The notes under the pieces are model-generated. The model worked only from the letters and a program-made list of their open reading frames with translations. It was not told the DNA's origin and ran no database searches. 34,631 nt of DNA, from positions 155,679-190,309 of the forward strand of contig NZ_QZWF01000013.1 of NCBI RefSeq assembly GCF_004187715.1, written 5' to 3'. The DNA comes from Streptomyces sp. F001 (GTDB lineage Bacteria; Actinomycetota; Actinomycetes; Streptomycetales; Streptomycetaceae). Shown here one piece after another: positions 8,406 through 16,099 of the stretch; the first letter of the stretch is position 1, and the number at the start of each line of letters is the position of its first letter. A program made the translations under genes and the position numbers.

Positions 8406-8465
8406 CCAGGGCCTGTTGCGAGAGAGGCGCCTGCCGCGCGACGCCTCTCTCGCAACAGGCCCTGG
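8406..8465. terminator. 24-bp perfect hairpin, bidirectional terminator
   Basis: The left arm 8406-8429 and right arm 8442-8465 are exact reverse complements (24 bp) around a 12-nt loop. The element sits between the convergent M14 and SSI genes, 4 nt after the M14 stop. It has no U-tract, as is common for Streptomyces terminators. It should work for both strands. Confidence 0.85.
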
Positions 8466-8521
8466 CCGCCGAAGCGCCGCGACGCCGCTCCACGCGCGCG
8501 TGCCGGGTTTTCCCCCCGGCG

Positions 8522-8941
8522 TCAACGGTCCTGCACGAACACCGCACCGGTACGGGCCACCAGTGCGCAGGTGTTCGCGAACGTCTCCCGGTACTCGATC
8601 GGCCGTCCTTTCCACCGTCCGCGCGCGTGGGCGGTCACGGGCGCGTAGACCATCGGGCAGTAGCCGTCCTTCAGGGGGATACGGCCGATGTCGCCGTCCA
8701 CCGCATCGAGCTGGTTGCAGGCCTCGGCGGCCCGTCGGTGTCCCTGGGGCGGGTCGCACCGCAGCAGGGTGCTTCGTGGTTCGCCGGACCGGGCGTCGCC
8801 CCGGGTGACCGTGAGGTAGAGCCAGTCGCCGGTGCGGGCCTCCTGGACCGTCCCCTGTGCGGGCGTCACGCCGACGACGAGCAGTGCGGCCGCCGCCGGC
8901 AGAACGCCCCGTACTACGTTCGCTGTGAGGATGTGCGTCAT
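8522..8941 (-). CDS. SSI-family secreted serine protease inhibitor
   Basis: Subtilisin inhibitor-like protein (139 aa), a Streptomyces extracellular inhibitor of subtilisin- and trypsin-type proteases. The signal peptide spans about residues 1-30. Four cysteines, C62/C75 and C95/C125, match the two conserved disulfides. The reactive loop reads GYCPMVYAPV, as in classical SSI, so the scissile bond is M97-V98 and a P1 Met points to subtilisin-like targets. TFANTC near the C-terminus is also family-typical. The ATG at 8941 overlaps the stop of the upstream M14 gene (ATGA), indicating translational coupling. The mature protein is slightly shorter than typical SSI. Confidence 0.9.
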   Translation of the reverse strand: MTHILTANVVRGVLPAAAALLVVGVTPAQGTVQEARTGDWLYLTVTRGDARSGEPRSTLLRCDPPQGHRRAAEACNQLDAVDGDIGRIPLKDGYCPMVYAPVTAHARGRWKGRPIEYRETFANTCALVARTGAVFVQDR

Positions 8942-10338
8942 TCCCGATGCATCGGCACGACCGGCTCGGGTCCCCAGCCCGGATCACCCGAACGGGAGGT
9001 CGCGGACGCGTGCCGCAGGGCCAGTTCGAACGCGTCGAGCACCACCTGTGACTGGTACTCGACCTGGCGCTGCATGGGGATCCAGCGGGCCCCGCAGTCG
9101 TCACGGTAGTCGGCGCACCACGCGTCGACGAGCGGGTCCAGCTCCGGGAGCACACCGGCCGGGTCGTCACCGGTGGCGGTGGCGAGCTGGTGCAGCAGTC
9201 CGGCCGTCCGCAGGGCGAGGCGCCGCCCGGCGATGCGCAGGGCGGCCAGGTGGGCGCTGCTGAGCGGCGGCAGCGGGCGCGCCCGGTCGCCCAGGTCGGG
9301 GTCCCAGGCGTCGGCGAGTCCGGGGCAGACGAGCAGGTAGTCGTCGACCGGCGCCAGCAGGCGTGCGGCGTCCGGGAGCGCGGCGGCATGCGGGCGCACG
9401 CGCGCGAGGAGCCGCCGCAGCAGCAGGGTGTCGTGGCGCAGCGTGCGGCTGACGGTGCGCAGCGCCCCGTCCGGGTCGGCAGGCACGGAGCCGTCCTCCA
9501 CGGCCGCCACGCCCCACATGGGCGCCTCCACGACGGCCGTGACCGTGCCGTGCCGGTGCGGGTGGTACCACGTGGACTCGACGGCGGCCTCGGTGATGGC
9601 CGCGGCCAGATCGCCCCGGCGCGGCGAGGGGATCCGGTAGACGGCGGGTCCCAGGCTCGGCCAGTACAGGGTGTCGTAGGCACCGAGTTCGCGCGGGATG
9701 CCGAAGCGGGCCGCGGCGCGGGCCACGCGTTGGGCGAGGCCGGGCAGGTCGCGGGTCAGCTCGACGAAGCCGCCGCCGATGTCGACACCGTGCAGGGAGC
9801 CCTGGAAGAAAGGTTTCAGTTCGTCCTGGAGGGCGAGCAGGGCACGCGTCTCCGGCAGGACGGCTCCGTCCGCGCCCTCGGGCAGCCATTCGGGCTGTTC
9901 CAGGAAGCCGGGGCGGAAGAAGTGCCGGAAGTACTTCTCGAGGCTGTACGGGCCCGCCAGCCAGTTCTCGTTGCGGCGCAGTCCGTCGGGGTCGAGGCAC
10001 AGCAGCAGGTTCCAGGTGACGTCGGCGCCGTCGGTGAGGCTGCGGTCGGCGAGCACCTGCCCGGCCAGGCGCAGGGCGGTGGCGCCGCCGACGGGCTCGT
10101 TGGCGTGCGGTCCGGCCACGACCAGGGCCTGACGGCGGCCGTGGCCGAGGGACAGCAGGTGCAGCGGGGTACCCGCGCGGGAGACGCCGATGCGGCGCAG
10201 CCGGGCGGTACGGGGGTGGCGGGCGACGAGGGCGGCCGCTCGTGCACCCAGCTCGTCGACGGTCGGATAGCGGAGGAGTGGCGGCAGGGCACACCTCCGT
10301 GGTGCCGTCGGTTCACCTGATGTGTGTGGTGTACGCAC
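8938..10338 (-). CDS. M14-family zinc metallopeptidase, coupled to SSI gene
   Basis: Paralogue of the peptidase at 7143-8402. Zinc site HANE (H78, E81), LHGVDIGG as third ligand region, and VVEAPMWG with the catalytic Glu are all present. There is no signal peptide, so it is probably intracellular. The nominal start is GTG 10338, but a possible promoter overlaps it. A CTG at 10287 has an ideal GGAGG 6 nt upstream and gives an N-terminus (LPPLLRYPTV) that matches the paralogue, so the true start may be there. The stop overlaps the ATG of the SSI gene by 4 nt. Lengths are 466 aa from GTG and 449 aa from CTG. Confidence 0.8.
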   Translation of the reverse strand: MRTPHTSGEPTAPRRCALPPLLRYPTVDELGARAAALVARHPRTARLRRIGVSRAGTPLHLLSLGHGRRQALVVAGPHANEPVGGATALRLAGQVLADRSLTDGADVTWNLLLCLDPDGLRRNENWLAGPYSLEKYFRHFFRPGFLEQPEWLPEGADGAVLPETRALLALQDELKPFFQGSLHGVDIGGGFVELTRDLPGLAQRVARAAARFGIPRELGAYDTLYWPSLGPAVYRIPSPRRGDLAAAITEAAVESTWYHPHRHGTVTAVVEAPMWGVAAVEDGSVPADPDGALRTVSRTLRHDTLLLRRLLARVRPHAAALPDAARLLAPVDDYLLVCPGLADAWDPDLGDRARPLPPLSSAHLAALRIAGRRLALRTAGLLHQLATATGDDPAGVLPELDPLVDAWCADYRDDCGARWIPMQRQVEYQSQVVLDAFELALRHASATSRSGDPGWGPEPVVPMHRE

Positions 10339-10367
10339 AGTCAGTCACGAGTTCAGGTGTACGTCAA
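10338..10367 (-). promoter_or_regulatory. Weak promoter candidate for M14-SSI operon
   Basis: On the minus strand, TTGACG (10362-10367) lies 18 nt before TGACTG (10338-10343). The -35 is good and the -10 poor. CACCTGA (10314-10320) and TCAGGTG (10353-10359) form a 7-bp inverted repeat around this site. If real, transcription would start inside the nominal GTG start region, favouring the downstream CTG start. Confidence 0.25.
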
Positions 10368-10421
10368 CACCGCGCCCCGCCAGCCCGCTTGGGGGTGGCT
10401 GAACAGCGGCGACGGGCCCGA

Positions 10422-10973
10422 TCAGCTCACCGCGAGCCGGAAGGCCATCTGCCCGAAGCCGACCTGGTCGCCCTCGCGGACGACGGCCGCGCCGATGACC
10501 CGCCGCCCGTTCACCGTCGTCCCGTTGGTCGAGCCGAGGTCGCGCAGCACCCACATGCCGCCCTGGCGGCTGAGTTCGGCGTGCACGCGGGAGACCGTCT
10601 CGTGGTTCAGCCTGAGTCCGCTGCCGGGGTCCCTGCCTATGCGCAGCGGCCGCCCGGCCGCCGGGTGCGGCAGCAGCAGCTTGGGCAGCCGCTCGGCCTG
10701 CCAGGCCCGGCGCAGCCGCTCGGTGAAGCCGGACACCGCCTCGACGGTGCCGAACACCACACGGGACAGGCGTCCCTCGGTGGGCAGGTCGGCGGTGAGG
10801 ACGGCGAGCTCGTCGGAGCGGCGGGCGGCGAGTGCCAGTTCCATGCGCCGGATGAACGTGTCGTGCGAGAGACGGCCCATGGCGACGCCGTCACGCAAGC
10901 GCTTCAGTGCCTTGTCGCGCTCGGCGTCGGAGAGCCGCGCGGGATAGGTCGGGAACTCGAAGGACGACGTCAC
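10422..10973 (-). CDS. DUF1707-FHA domain protein
   Basis: Small cytoplasmic protein (183 aa). The N-terminal part (about 14-66), beginning LSDAERDKALKRLRDGVAMG and ending in LTADLP, fits DUF1707. The C-terminal part (about 100-180) is a forkhead-associated phosphothreonine-binding domain with IGRDP, SRVHAEL and DLGSTNGTTVNG. FHA domains read Ser/Thr-kinase phosphorylation in actinobacteria, so this is probably a signalling adaptor; no kinase is next to it. The start is GTG 10973, with a weak RBS. The M14-SSI pair follows after 83 nt on the same strand, and treZ is divergent. Confidence 0.85.
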   Translation of the reverse strand: MTSSFEFPTYPARLSDAERDKALKRLRDGVAMGRLSHDTFIRRMELALAARRSDELAVLTADLPTEGRLSRVVFGTVEAVSGFTERLRRAWQAERLPKLLLPHPAAGRPLRIGRDPGSGLRLNHETVSRVHAELSRQGGMWVLRDLGSTNGTTVNGRRVIGAAVVREGDQVGFGQMAFRLAVS

Positions 10974-11085
10974 GCTCGTGATTGTCGGTCAGTGAACCCC
11001 CGGTGTCCAGAAACCGAGGAAACGGTCGGCACCCGCGCGTACCTGACGACACCCGCCGCAAAAGGAGGTATTCACAAGCGGATTG

Positions 11086-11104
11086 ATCGTGTTTGAAGCA
11101 CGAT
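11086..11104. repeat. Small inverted repeat upstream of treZ
   Basis: ATCGTG-tttgaag-CACGAT has 6-bp perfect arms, in the gap between the divergent FHA gene and treZ. It is a possible operator or 5' leader hairpin. Arms this short could arise by chance. Confidence 0.25.
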
Positions 11105-11146
11105 GGTCGGGCTACATCACGGTGAGCAGACGAAGGGGAACCGTCC

Positions 11147-12892
11147 GTGCAGTTCGAGGTGTGGGCACCACAGGCCGGCCGTGTGACGCTCCATTGCGAC
11201 GGCGCCACGCGCGCGATGGAGCGGGATCCGGAGCGAGCGGGGTGGTGGACCGGGGAGGCAGAGGCCCGCGACGGTACGCGGTACGGCTTCGCGCTGGACG
11301 ACGGGCCGGTACGGCCCGATCCGCGTTCGCGCCGGCAGCCGGACGGCCCGGACGGCCTGAGCGCGGTGGTCGACCACGGGCGCCATGGATGGCGCACCGA
11401 GTGGTCGGGCCGCCCGCTGCAGGGTGCGGTCCTGTACGAGCTGCATGTGGGCACGTACACGCGCGAGGGCACCCTGGACGCGGCTGCCGAGCGGCTCGGA
11501 CATGTCGCCGAACTGGGGGTCACACACGTCGAGTTGATGCCGCTGTGCCCTTTTCCCGGGCGGCACGGCTGGGGATACGAGGGCGTGTCGCTGTGGGCGG
11601 TGCACGAGCCGTACGGCGGGCCCGAGGCGCTGAAACGGTTCGTCGACCGGGCGCACGAACTCGGTCTGGGCGTGGTCCTGGACGTCGTGCACAACCACCT
11701 CGGTCCGTCCGGGAACCACCTGCCCGAGTTCGGGCCCTACTTCACGGACAGGCACCACACTCCGTGGGGCGTCGCCGTCAATCTGGACGCTCCCGGGTCG
11801 GACGAGGTGCGGGCGTTTCTGGTCGGCAGCGCGCTGGCGTGGCTGCGCGACTACCGGCTCGACGGACTGCGGCTGGACGCGGTGCACGCGCTGGCGGACA
11901 CGCGCGCGTGCCACTTCCTGGAGGAGCTGTCGACCGCGGTGGACGCTCTCGCCGCCGAGACAGGACGCCCGCTGTTCCTCGTCGCCGAGTCGGAGCTGAA
12001 CGATCCACGGCTCATCACGGCCCGCGAGGAGGGCGGGCTGGGGGTGCACGCGCAGTGGAACGACGACTTCCATCACGCCCTGCACACCGCGCTGACGGGC
12101 GAGTCCCAGGGCTATTACGCGGATTTCGCGCGCGCTCCCCTCAAGGCGCTCGCCAAGACGCTGACGGGCGGTTACTTCCACGACGGCACGTACTCCAGCT
12201 TCCGGGGCCGGCGTCACGGGCGTCCGCTGGACCGTACACGCGTGGCCGCACACCGGCTGCTCGGCTACAGCCAGACCCACGACCAGGTGGGCAACCGCGC
12301 CCAGGGAGACCGCCTTTCCGCCACCCTGTCCCCCGGGTTGCTGGCCTGCGCCGCCGCGGTGACACTGACCGGCCCCTTCACGCCGATGCTGTTCATGGGT
12401 GAGGAGTGGGCGGCCGGTACACCCTGGCAGTTCTTCACCGACCACACCGATCCGGCGCTCGCGGAGTCGGTACGGCGCGGCAGGCGGCGGGAGTTCGCGG
12501 CGCACGGCTGGGCCGAGGAGGACGTGCCCGACCCGCAGGACCCGGCGACCCGGGACCGCTCCTGCCTCGACTGGTCCGAACCCGAAAACGAGCCCCACGC
12601 GCGCGTACTGGCCTGGTACCGACGGCTCATCGCGCTCCGGCACGAGCAGCCGGACCTCACCGATCCCGACCTCTCCGACATCAAGGTGGCCTACGACGAG
12701 GAGGCGCACCGGCTCGTCTTCCGGCGCGGGGACATCTGCGTGGCCGTGAACCTGGGCAAGGAGACGGCCGCGATCCCCCTGGGCACCCGCCCGGCCCAGG
12801 TACTCGCCGCGTGGGAACCGGTCGGGCCCCCGGACGGGGAAGGTGTGCTGCGCGTGCCCGGGGAGTCGTGCGTGGTGGTGGCGCAGCCGTGA
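11147..12892 (+). CDS. treZ: Malto-oligosyltrehalose trehalohydrolase TreZ
   Basis: GH13 enzyme that cleaves trehalose from the maltooligosyltrehalose made by TreY, the last step of the TreXYZ route. The start is GTG 11147 with AAGGGG about 8 nt upstream; 581 aa. Landmarks are the N-terminal MQFEVWAPQA module, YELHVGTYT (97-105), LDVVHNHLG (178-186), DGLRLDAVHAL with nucleophile D244, VAESELNDP with E281, and SQTHDQVGNRA. The gene is about 4 kb from treY, separated by a peptidase/inhibitor/FHA block, so it needs its own promoter. Confidence 0.95.
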   Translation: MQFEVWAPQAGRVTLHCDGATRAMERDPERAGWWTGEAEARDGTRYGFALDDGPVRPDPRSRRQPDGPDGLSAVVDHGRHGWRTEWSGRPLQGAVLYELHVGTYTREGTLDAAAERLGHVAELGVTHVELMPLCPFPGRHGWGYEGVSLWAVHEPYGGPEALKRFVDRAHELGLGVVLDVVHNHLGPSGNHLPEFGPYFTDRHHTPWGVAVNLDAPGSDEVRAFLVGSALAWLRDYRLDGLRLDAVHALADTRACHFLEELSTAVDALAAETGRPLFLVAESELNDPRLITAREEGGLGVHAQWNDDFHHALHTALTGESQGYYADFARAPLKALAKTLTGGYFHDGTYSSFRGRRHGRPLDRTRVAAHRLLGYSQTHDQVGNRAQGDRLSATLSPGLLACAAAVTLTGPFTPMLFMGEEWAAGTPWQFFTDHTDPALAESVRRGRRREFAAHGWAEEDVPDPQDPATRDRSCLDWSEPENEPHARVLAWYRRLIALRHEQPDLTDPDLSDIKVAYDEEAHRLVFRRGDICVAVNLGKETAAIPLGTRPAQVLAAWEPVGPPDGEGVLRVPGESCVVVAQP

Positions 12893-12913
12893 GCGCGGCG
12901 CCGGTCCACGCGC

Positions 12914-12989
12914 GCGTGCCACGCGGCTGACAGCGTCGTACGGGCGCGCGGGCGTGCCAGACGGCTGAGGGCGTCGTACGGGCGCGCGC
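12914..12989. repeat. Two-copy 38-bp direct repeat in the treZ 3' gap
   Basis: A 38-bp unit beginning GCGTGCCA and containing GCGTCGTACGGGCGCGCG occurs at 12914-12951 and 12952-12989 with about five mismatches. It lies between the convergent treZ and phosphotransferase genes. A perfect palindrome, CACGCGCGCGTG (12907-12918), overlaps its start; the same 12-mer is also at 8491-8502 in another convergent gap. It may contribute to termination. Confidence 0.6.
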
Positions 12990-13022
12990 GGCGCCCGTCA
13001 TGGCCTGCCCGCGCGGGCGGCG

Positions 13023-13964
13023 CTACAGCGCGTCGTCCGTGGCGTCCTCGCGCAGTTCCGTCACGCGTTCCAGGAGGATCGCCTCCCAGGCGTGGCGCAG
13101 ATGGGTTCTCAGGAGGGCCGGCGGGTCGTCGCCACGGCCGGCGAGGCGCTCGGCGAGCCGTACGACGCTGTCGCAGCGGGCGAGCCACAGACCGCGCAGA
13201 CAGGGGCGGGCGCCGTATCCGGCGAGGGTGGCGCCTCGCACGGCGGCCGGGGAGCCCACGGCGCGGGCGAGTCCGGCGATGTCCTCGGCGGGGTCGCCGA
13301 CGACCGCGTCGGCCCAGCCGAGGACGCCGCGCACCCGGCCGTCGGCGCCGACCACGAGGTGGTCACCGGTGAGGCCGTGGTGGACGAGGACCGCGGTGCC
13401 GGGCTGCGCCGCGAGCTGGACCGCCGCGGGACCGGTGAGCTGACGCAAGAGCCCGGCGTCGAACTCGTCGGCCGCGGCGAGGCGCTCGGCGGCGCGTCCG
13501 GCGGCCCGGCGCAGGGCCTCCAGGGAGCGCGGGGAGACGCGCGGCACACCGAGCGCCTCCGCCTGCCGTACGGGCACCTCGCGCAGCCCCGTGAGCAGTC
13601 CGGCCAGATCGGCCTCGCCGACGGCGGACACGTCGTGCTCCGCGGCCGAGCCGCCGGGCACCTTGATGTCCAGCGTGTAGGTGAGCCCCGGCGCCCACTC
13701 GCCGTGCGCCACACTGACCGGCACGGCGACCGGGACGTGCGGGCGGACGAGGTCGCGCAGCCGCAGTTCGCGGCGCTGCTGCGCGGCGGCCTCGCGGTCG
13801 GGGGCGAGGCGCAGCACATGGCGGGTGCCGACCCACCAGGTGGCGTGCCCGCCGGTCCCGGTGACCGGCCGGACCTCGGGGCCGACGGCGCCCGCGCCCT
13901 CCTTGAGCAGGGAAAGGACCAGCCGGCGGACGGTGTCCGCGGTGGGTGTCGGTGCCTGGGTCAT
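13023..13964 (-). CDS. APH/choline-kinase-fold phosphotransferase with altered active site
   Basis: Protein of 313 aa with the APH (aminoglycoside phosphotransferase/choline kinase) fold. The C-terminal catalytic region is easy to align: LVHHGLTGDHLVV (193-205) sits where the family has H-G-D-L..., and VLGWADAVVGDPAEDIAGLA where it has I-D-W...GDPA.DLA. The catalytic Asp of HGD is thus Gly (G197), and the metal-binding Asp before Trp is Gly (G216). It may therefore be a binding or regulatory pseudo-kinase, or use other residues. ATG 13964 has a weak RBS. It is 49 nt downstream of the M24 gene on the same strand, so it is probably co-transcribed. No substrate can be assigned. Confidence 0.75.
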   Translation of the reverse strand: MTQAPTPTADTVRRLVLSLLKEGAGAVGPEVRPVTGTGGHATWWVGTRHVLRLAPDREAAAQQRRELRLRDLVRPHVPVAVPVSVAHGEWAPGLTYTLDIKVPGGSAAEHDVSAVGEADLAGLLTGLREVPVRQAEALGVPRVSPRSLEALRRAAGRAAERLAAADEFDAGLLRQLTGPAAVQLAAQPGTAVLVHHGLTGDHLVVGADGRVRGVLGWADAVVGDPAEDIAGLARAVGSPAAVRGATLAGYGARPCLRGLWLARCDSVVRLAERLAGRGDDPPALLRTHLRHAWEAILLERVTELREDATDDAL

Positions 13965-14013
13965 GGTCGGACCGTCGTCACTCGGGTTCGTACGGGGGGC
14001 TCCTGGGCTGGGG

Positions 14014-15141
14014 TCAGTCCACTATGACCAGCTCACGCGTGGTGTCGTTGAGGCGTCGGCCGCCGTCCTCGGTCACCGTCACGATGTCCTCGATGCGCAC
14101 GCCGAAGCGGCCCGGCAGGTAGATGCCCGGCTCCACGGAGAAGCACATCCCGGGGACGAGGGGCTGCTCCTCGCCCTCGATCATGTACGGGGGCTCGTGG
14201 GTCGTCACGCCGATGCCGTGGCCGGTGCGGTGGATGAAGTACTCGCCGTACCCGGCGTCGGCGATGACCGCGCGGGCGGCCCGGTCGACCTCCTGGCAGG
14301 CGGCTCCCGGCCGCACCGCGCGGAAGCCCGCCTCCTGGGCCTCGCGCACGATGTCGTGGACCCGGCGCTCCTCCTCGGTCGGTTCGCCGACGTGGACGGT
14401 GCGGGAGGTGTCGGAGCCGTAGCCGTTCTTGAGACCGCCGAAGTCGAGGACGACCATGTCACCGCGTTCGATGACGCGGTCCCCCACCTCGTGGTGCGGG
14501 TTGGCGCCGTTCGGACCCGAGGCGACGATGGTGAAGTCGACCTGGGCGTGCCCGAACCGGCGCAGCAGACCGTCGAGGTCGCGGGCGACGTCCGACTCCC
14601 GGCGGCCGGCGAAGGAAACCTTCCGGATCTCCTCGTACGTGGCGTCTGCGGCCGCTCCCGCGGCCGCCAGCAGCTCCAGCTCCACCGCGTCCTTGACGGC
14701 GCGCAGCATCGGCAGGGCTTCGGTGAGGGAGGCGTAGGAGCTGCCGGGCAGCGCCTTCTGCAGGCCCAGCAGATGCATGGCCCAGGCGTTGTCGCTGACA
14801 CCGAAGTGTCCTGTGGCGTCGAGCAGGGCGGCGGTGGCGGCGTAGGGGTCCTTGCCGTCGGTCCAGTCGCGCAGGCTCAGGGCGGGCGCACCCGGGGCCT
14901 TGGCGGCGTCCGGGGCCTCGAGAGTGGGGACGACGAGGACGGGATCCTGCCCGGCGGTGAGGACCAGGAGGGTGAGCCGTTCGGTGGTCGCGGTGGGTGC
15001 GTAGCCGGTGAGCCACACCAGGTCCGGTCCCGGCGCCACCAGCAGCCCGGCGAGCCCGGCGTCCGCGGCCGCCCGCGCGGCGCGCTCCATGCGGGCCCGG
15101 TAGTCGTCGGCGGTGAAGGGCGCAACCGTACTGCCGGTCAT
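14014..15141 (-). CDS. M24 family Xaa-Pro aminopeptidase-like protein
   Basis: Creatinase/prolidase-fold metallopeptidase (375 aa), probably a cytoplasmic Xaa-Pro aminopeptidase. The start is ATG 15141 (MTGSTVAPFTADDY) with GGAGG 5 nt upstream; a longer frame to 15255 lacks an RBS. The N-terminal creatinase-like domain (about 10-140) is followed by the M24 domain. All five dinuclear-metal ligands are visible: VVLDFGG (D), GSDTSRT (D), RTGHGIG (H), VEPGIY (E) and RIEDI (E). A divergent metallophosphoesterase gene starts 203 bp away. Confidence 0.9.
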   Translation of the reverse strand: MTGSTVAPFTADDYRARMERAARAAADAGLAGLLVAPGPDLVWLTGYAPTATTERLTLLVLTAGQDPVLVVPTLEAPDAAKAPGAPALSLRDWTDGKDPYAATAALLDATGHFGVSDNAWAMHLLGLQKALPGSSYASLTEALPMLRAVKDAVELELLAAAGAAADATYEEIRKVSFAGRRESDVARDLDGLLRRFGHAQVDFTIVASGPNGANPHHEVGDRVIERGDMVVLDFGGLKNGYGSDTSRTVHVGEPTEEERRVHDIVREAQEAGFRAVRPGAACQEVDRAARAVIADAGYGEYFIHRTGHGIGVTTHEPPYMIEGEEQPLVPGMCFSVEPGIYLPGRFGVRIEDIVTVTEDGGRRLNDTTRELVIVD

Positions 15142-15272
15142 CCGGTCCTCCTTGAGCCGTGCGGGTGCCACGGGCAGCATCCTGCCCGGCCGGAGGGGGC
15201 CGCGCGAGCCGGTGAGCCGGGGTTTCGGGCCGGAAGCCGGCCACGCCCGGCCCACCCGCTGATGCTTTCACA

Positions 15273-15303
15273 TTGCCCACCCATTTCATCTAATGCTTAG
15301 ATG
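15273..15303 (+). promoter_or_regulatory. Promoter with overlapping dyad upstream of metallophosphoesterase
   Basis: TTGCCC (15273-15278), an 18-nt spacer and TTAGAT (15297-15302) make a plausible vegetative promoter in an unusually AT-rich patch. CATCTAA-TGC-TTAGATG (15287-15303), a dyad with perfect 7-bp arms, covers the -10, so a repressor could bind there. The start codon follows at 15344. Confidence 0.5.
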
Positions 15304-15343
15304 CAGCCATTCCATTAGTCCGCGCTCCAGGGAGGTCCCACCC

Positions 15344-16099
15344 GTGCTCGTACTCGCCCACATCAGCGATCTGCACCTGGACGGAAGCCCACGGGCGACG
15401 GAGCGCGCCGAGCGGGTGCGCGACCGGTTGTGGGGACTGCCGGGTCACGTGGACGCGCTGCTGGTGACGGGGGACATCGCGGACCACGGCACGGAGGCGG
15501 AGTACGAGGAGGCCGCCCGCATCCTCGGCCTGGACACCGGCGACGCGCCGTTCCCGGTGCTGACCTGCCCGGGCAACCACGACCGCCGCGAGCCGTTCCG
15601 CAAGGCGCTGCTGGGGCGGCCCGCGGCCCAGGGACCGGTCAACGGCGTGCACGTCTTCGACGACGCCGCCGTACTGATGTGCGACTCCAGCATCCCCGGC
15701 AGCGACGAAGGGGCGCTGGACGACGAGACGTACGACTGGATCGAGGCGACGCTGAACGAGCTCGACGCAGCCGTTCCGGTGCTGCTCGCCTTCCACCACC
15801 CGCCCGTCGCACTGCATCACCCCCTGCCCGACTCCTACCAGCTCCGCGAACCGCACCGGCTGGCCGCCCTCATGGAGCGCCGCCCCGAGATCGCCGGGCT
15901 CGTCACGGGGCATGCGCACACCCCCGCGGCCACCGCGTTCGCCGGACGGCCCCTGGTCGTGGGTCCCGGGGTGACATGGACGCTGCGGCTGCCCTGGGAG
16001 GGCGAGCAGGTCGCCGACCGGGACGCGCCGGCCGGGCTGGCCTTTCACGTCCTGGACGACTCGGGGCGGCTCACCAGCCACTTCCGGGTGGTCACGTGA
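15344..16099 (+). CDS. Calcineurin-like metallophosphoesterase (CpdA/Icc-like)
   Basis: Dinuclear-metal phosphoesterase of 251 aa, resembling the 3',5'-cyclic-nucleotide phosphodiesterase CpdA group. The start is GTG 15344 (MLVLAHISDLHLDG) with GGGAGG 7 nt upstream. Motifs run in order: SDLHLD, TGDIADHG, CPGNHDRR, AFHHPP and TGHAHT, so all metal ligands are present. There is no signal peptide. Its substrate (cAMP, other nucleotides or phosphoesters) cannot be fixed from sequence. The 3' end overlaps the convergent PDZ gene by 8 nt. Confidence 0.85.
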   Translation: MLVLAHISDLHLDGSPRATERAERVRDRLWGLPGHVDALLVTGDIADHGTEAEYEEAARILGLDTGDAPFPVLTCPGNHDRREPFRKALLGRPAAQGPVNGVHVFDDAAVLMCDSSIPGSDEGALDDETYDWIEATLNELDAAVPVLLAFHHPPVALHHPLPDSYQLREPHRLAALMERRPEIAGLVTGHAHTPAATAFAGRPLVVGPGVTWTLRLPWEGEQVADRDAPAGLAFHVLDDSGRLTSHFRVVT

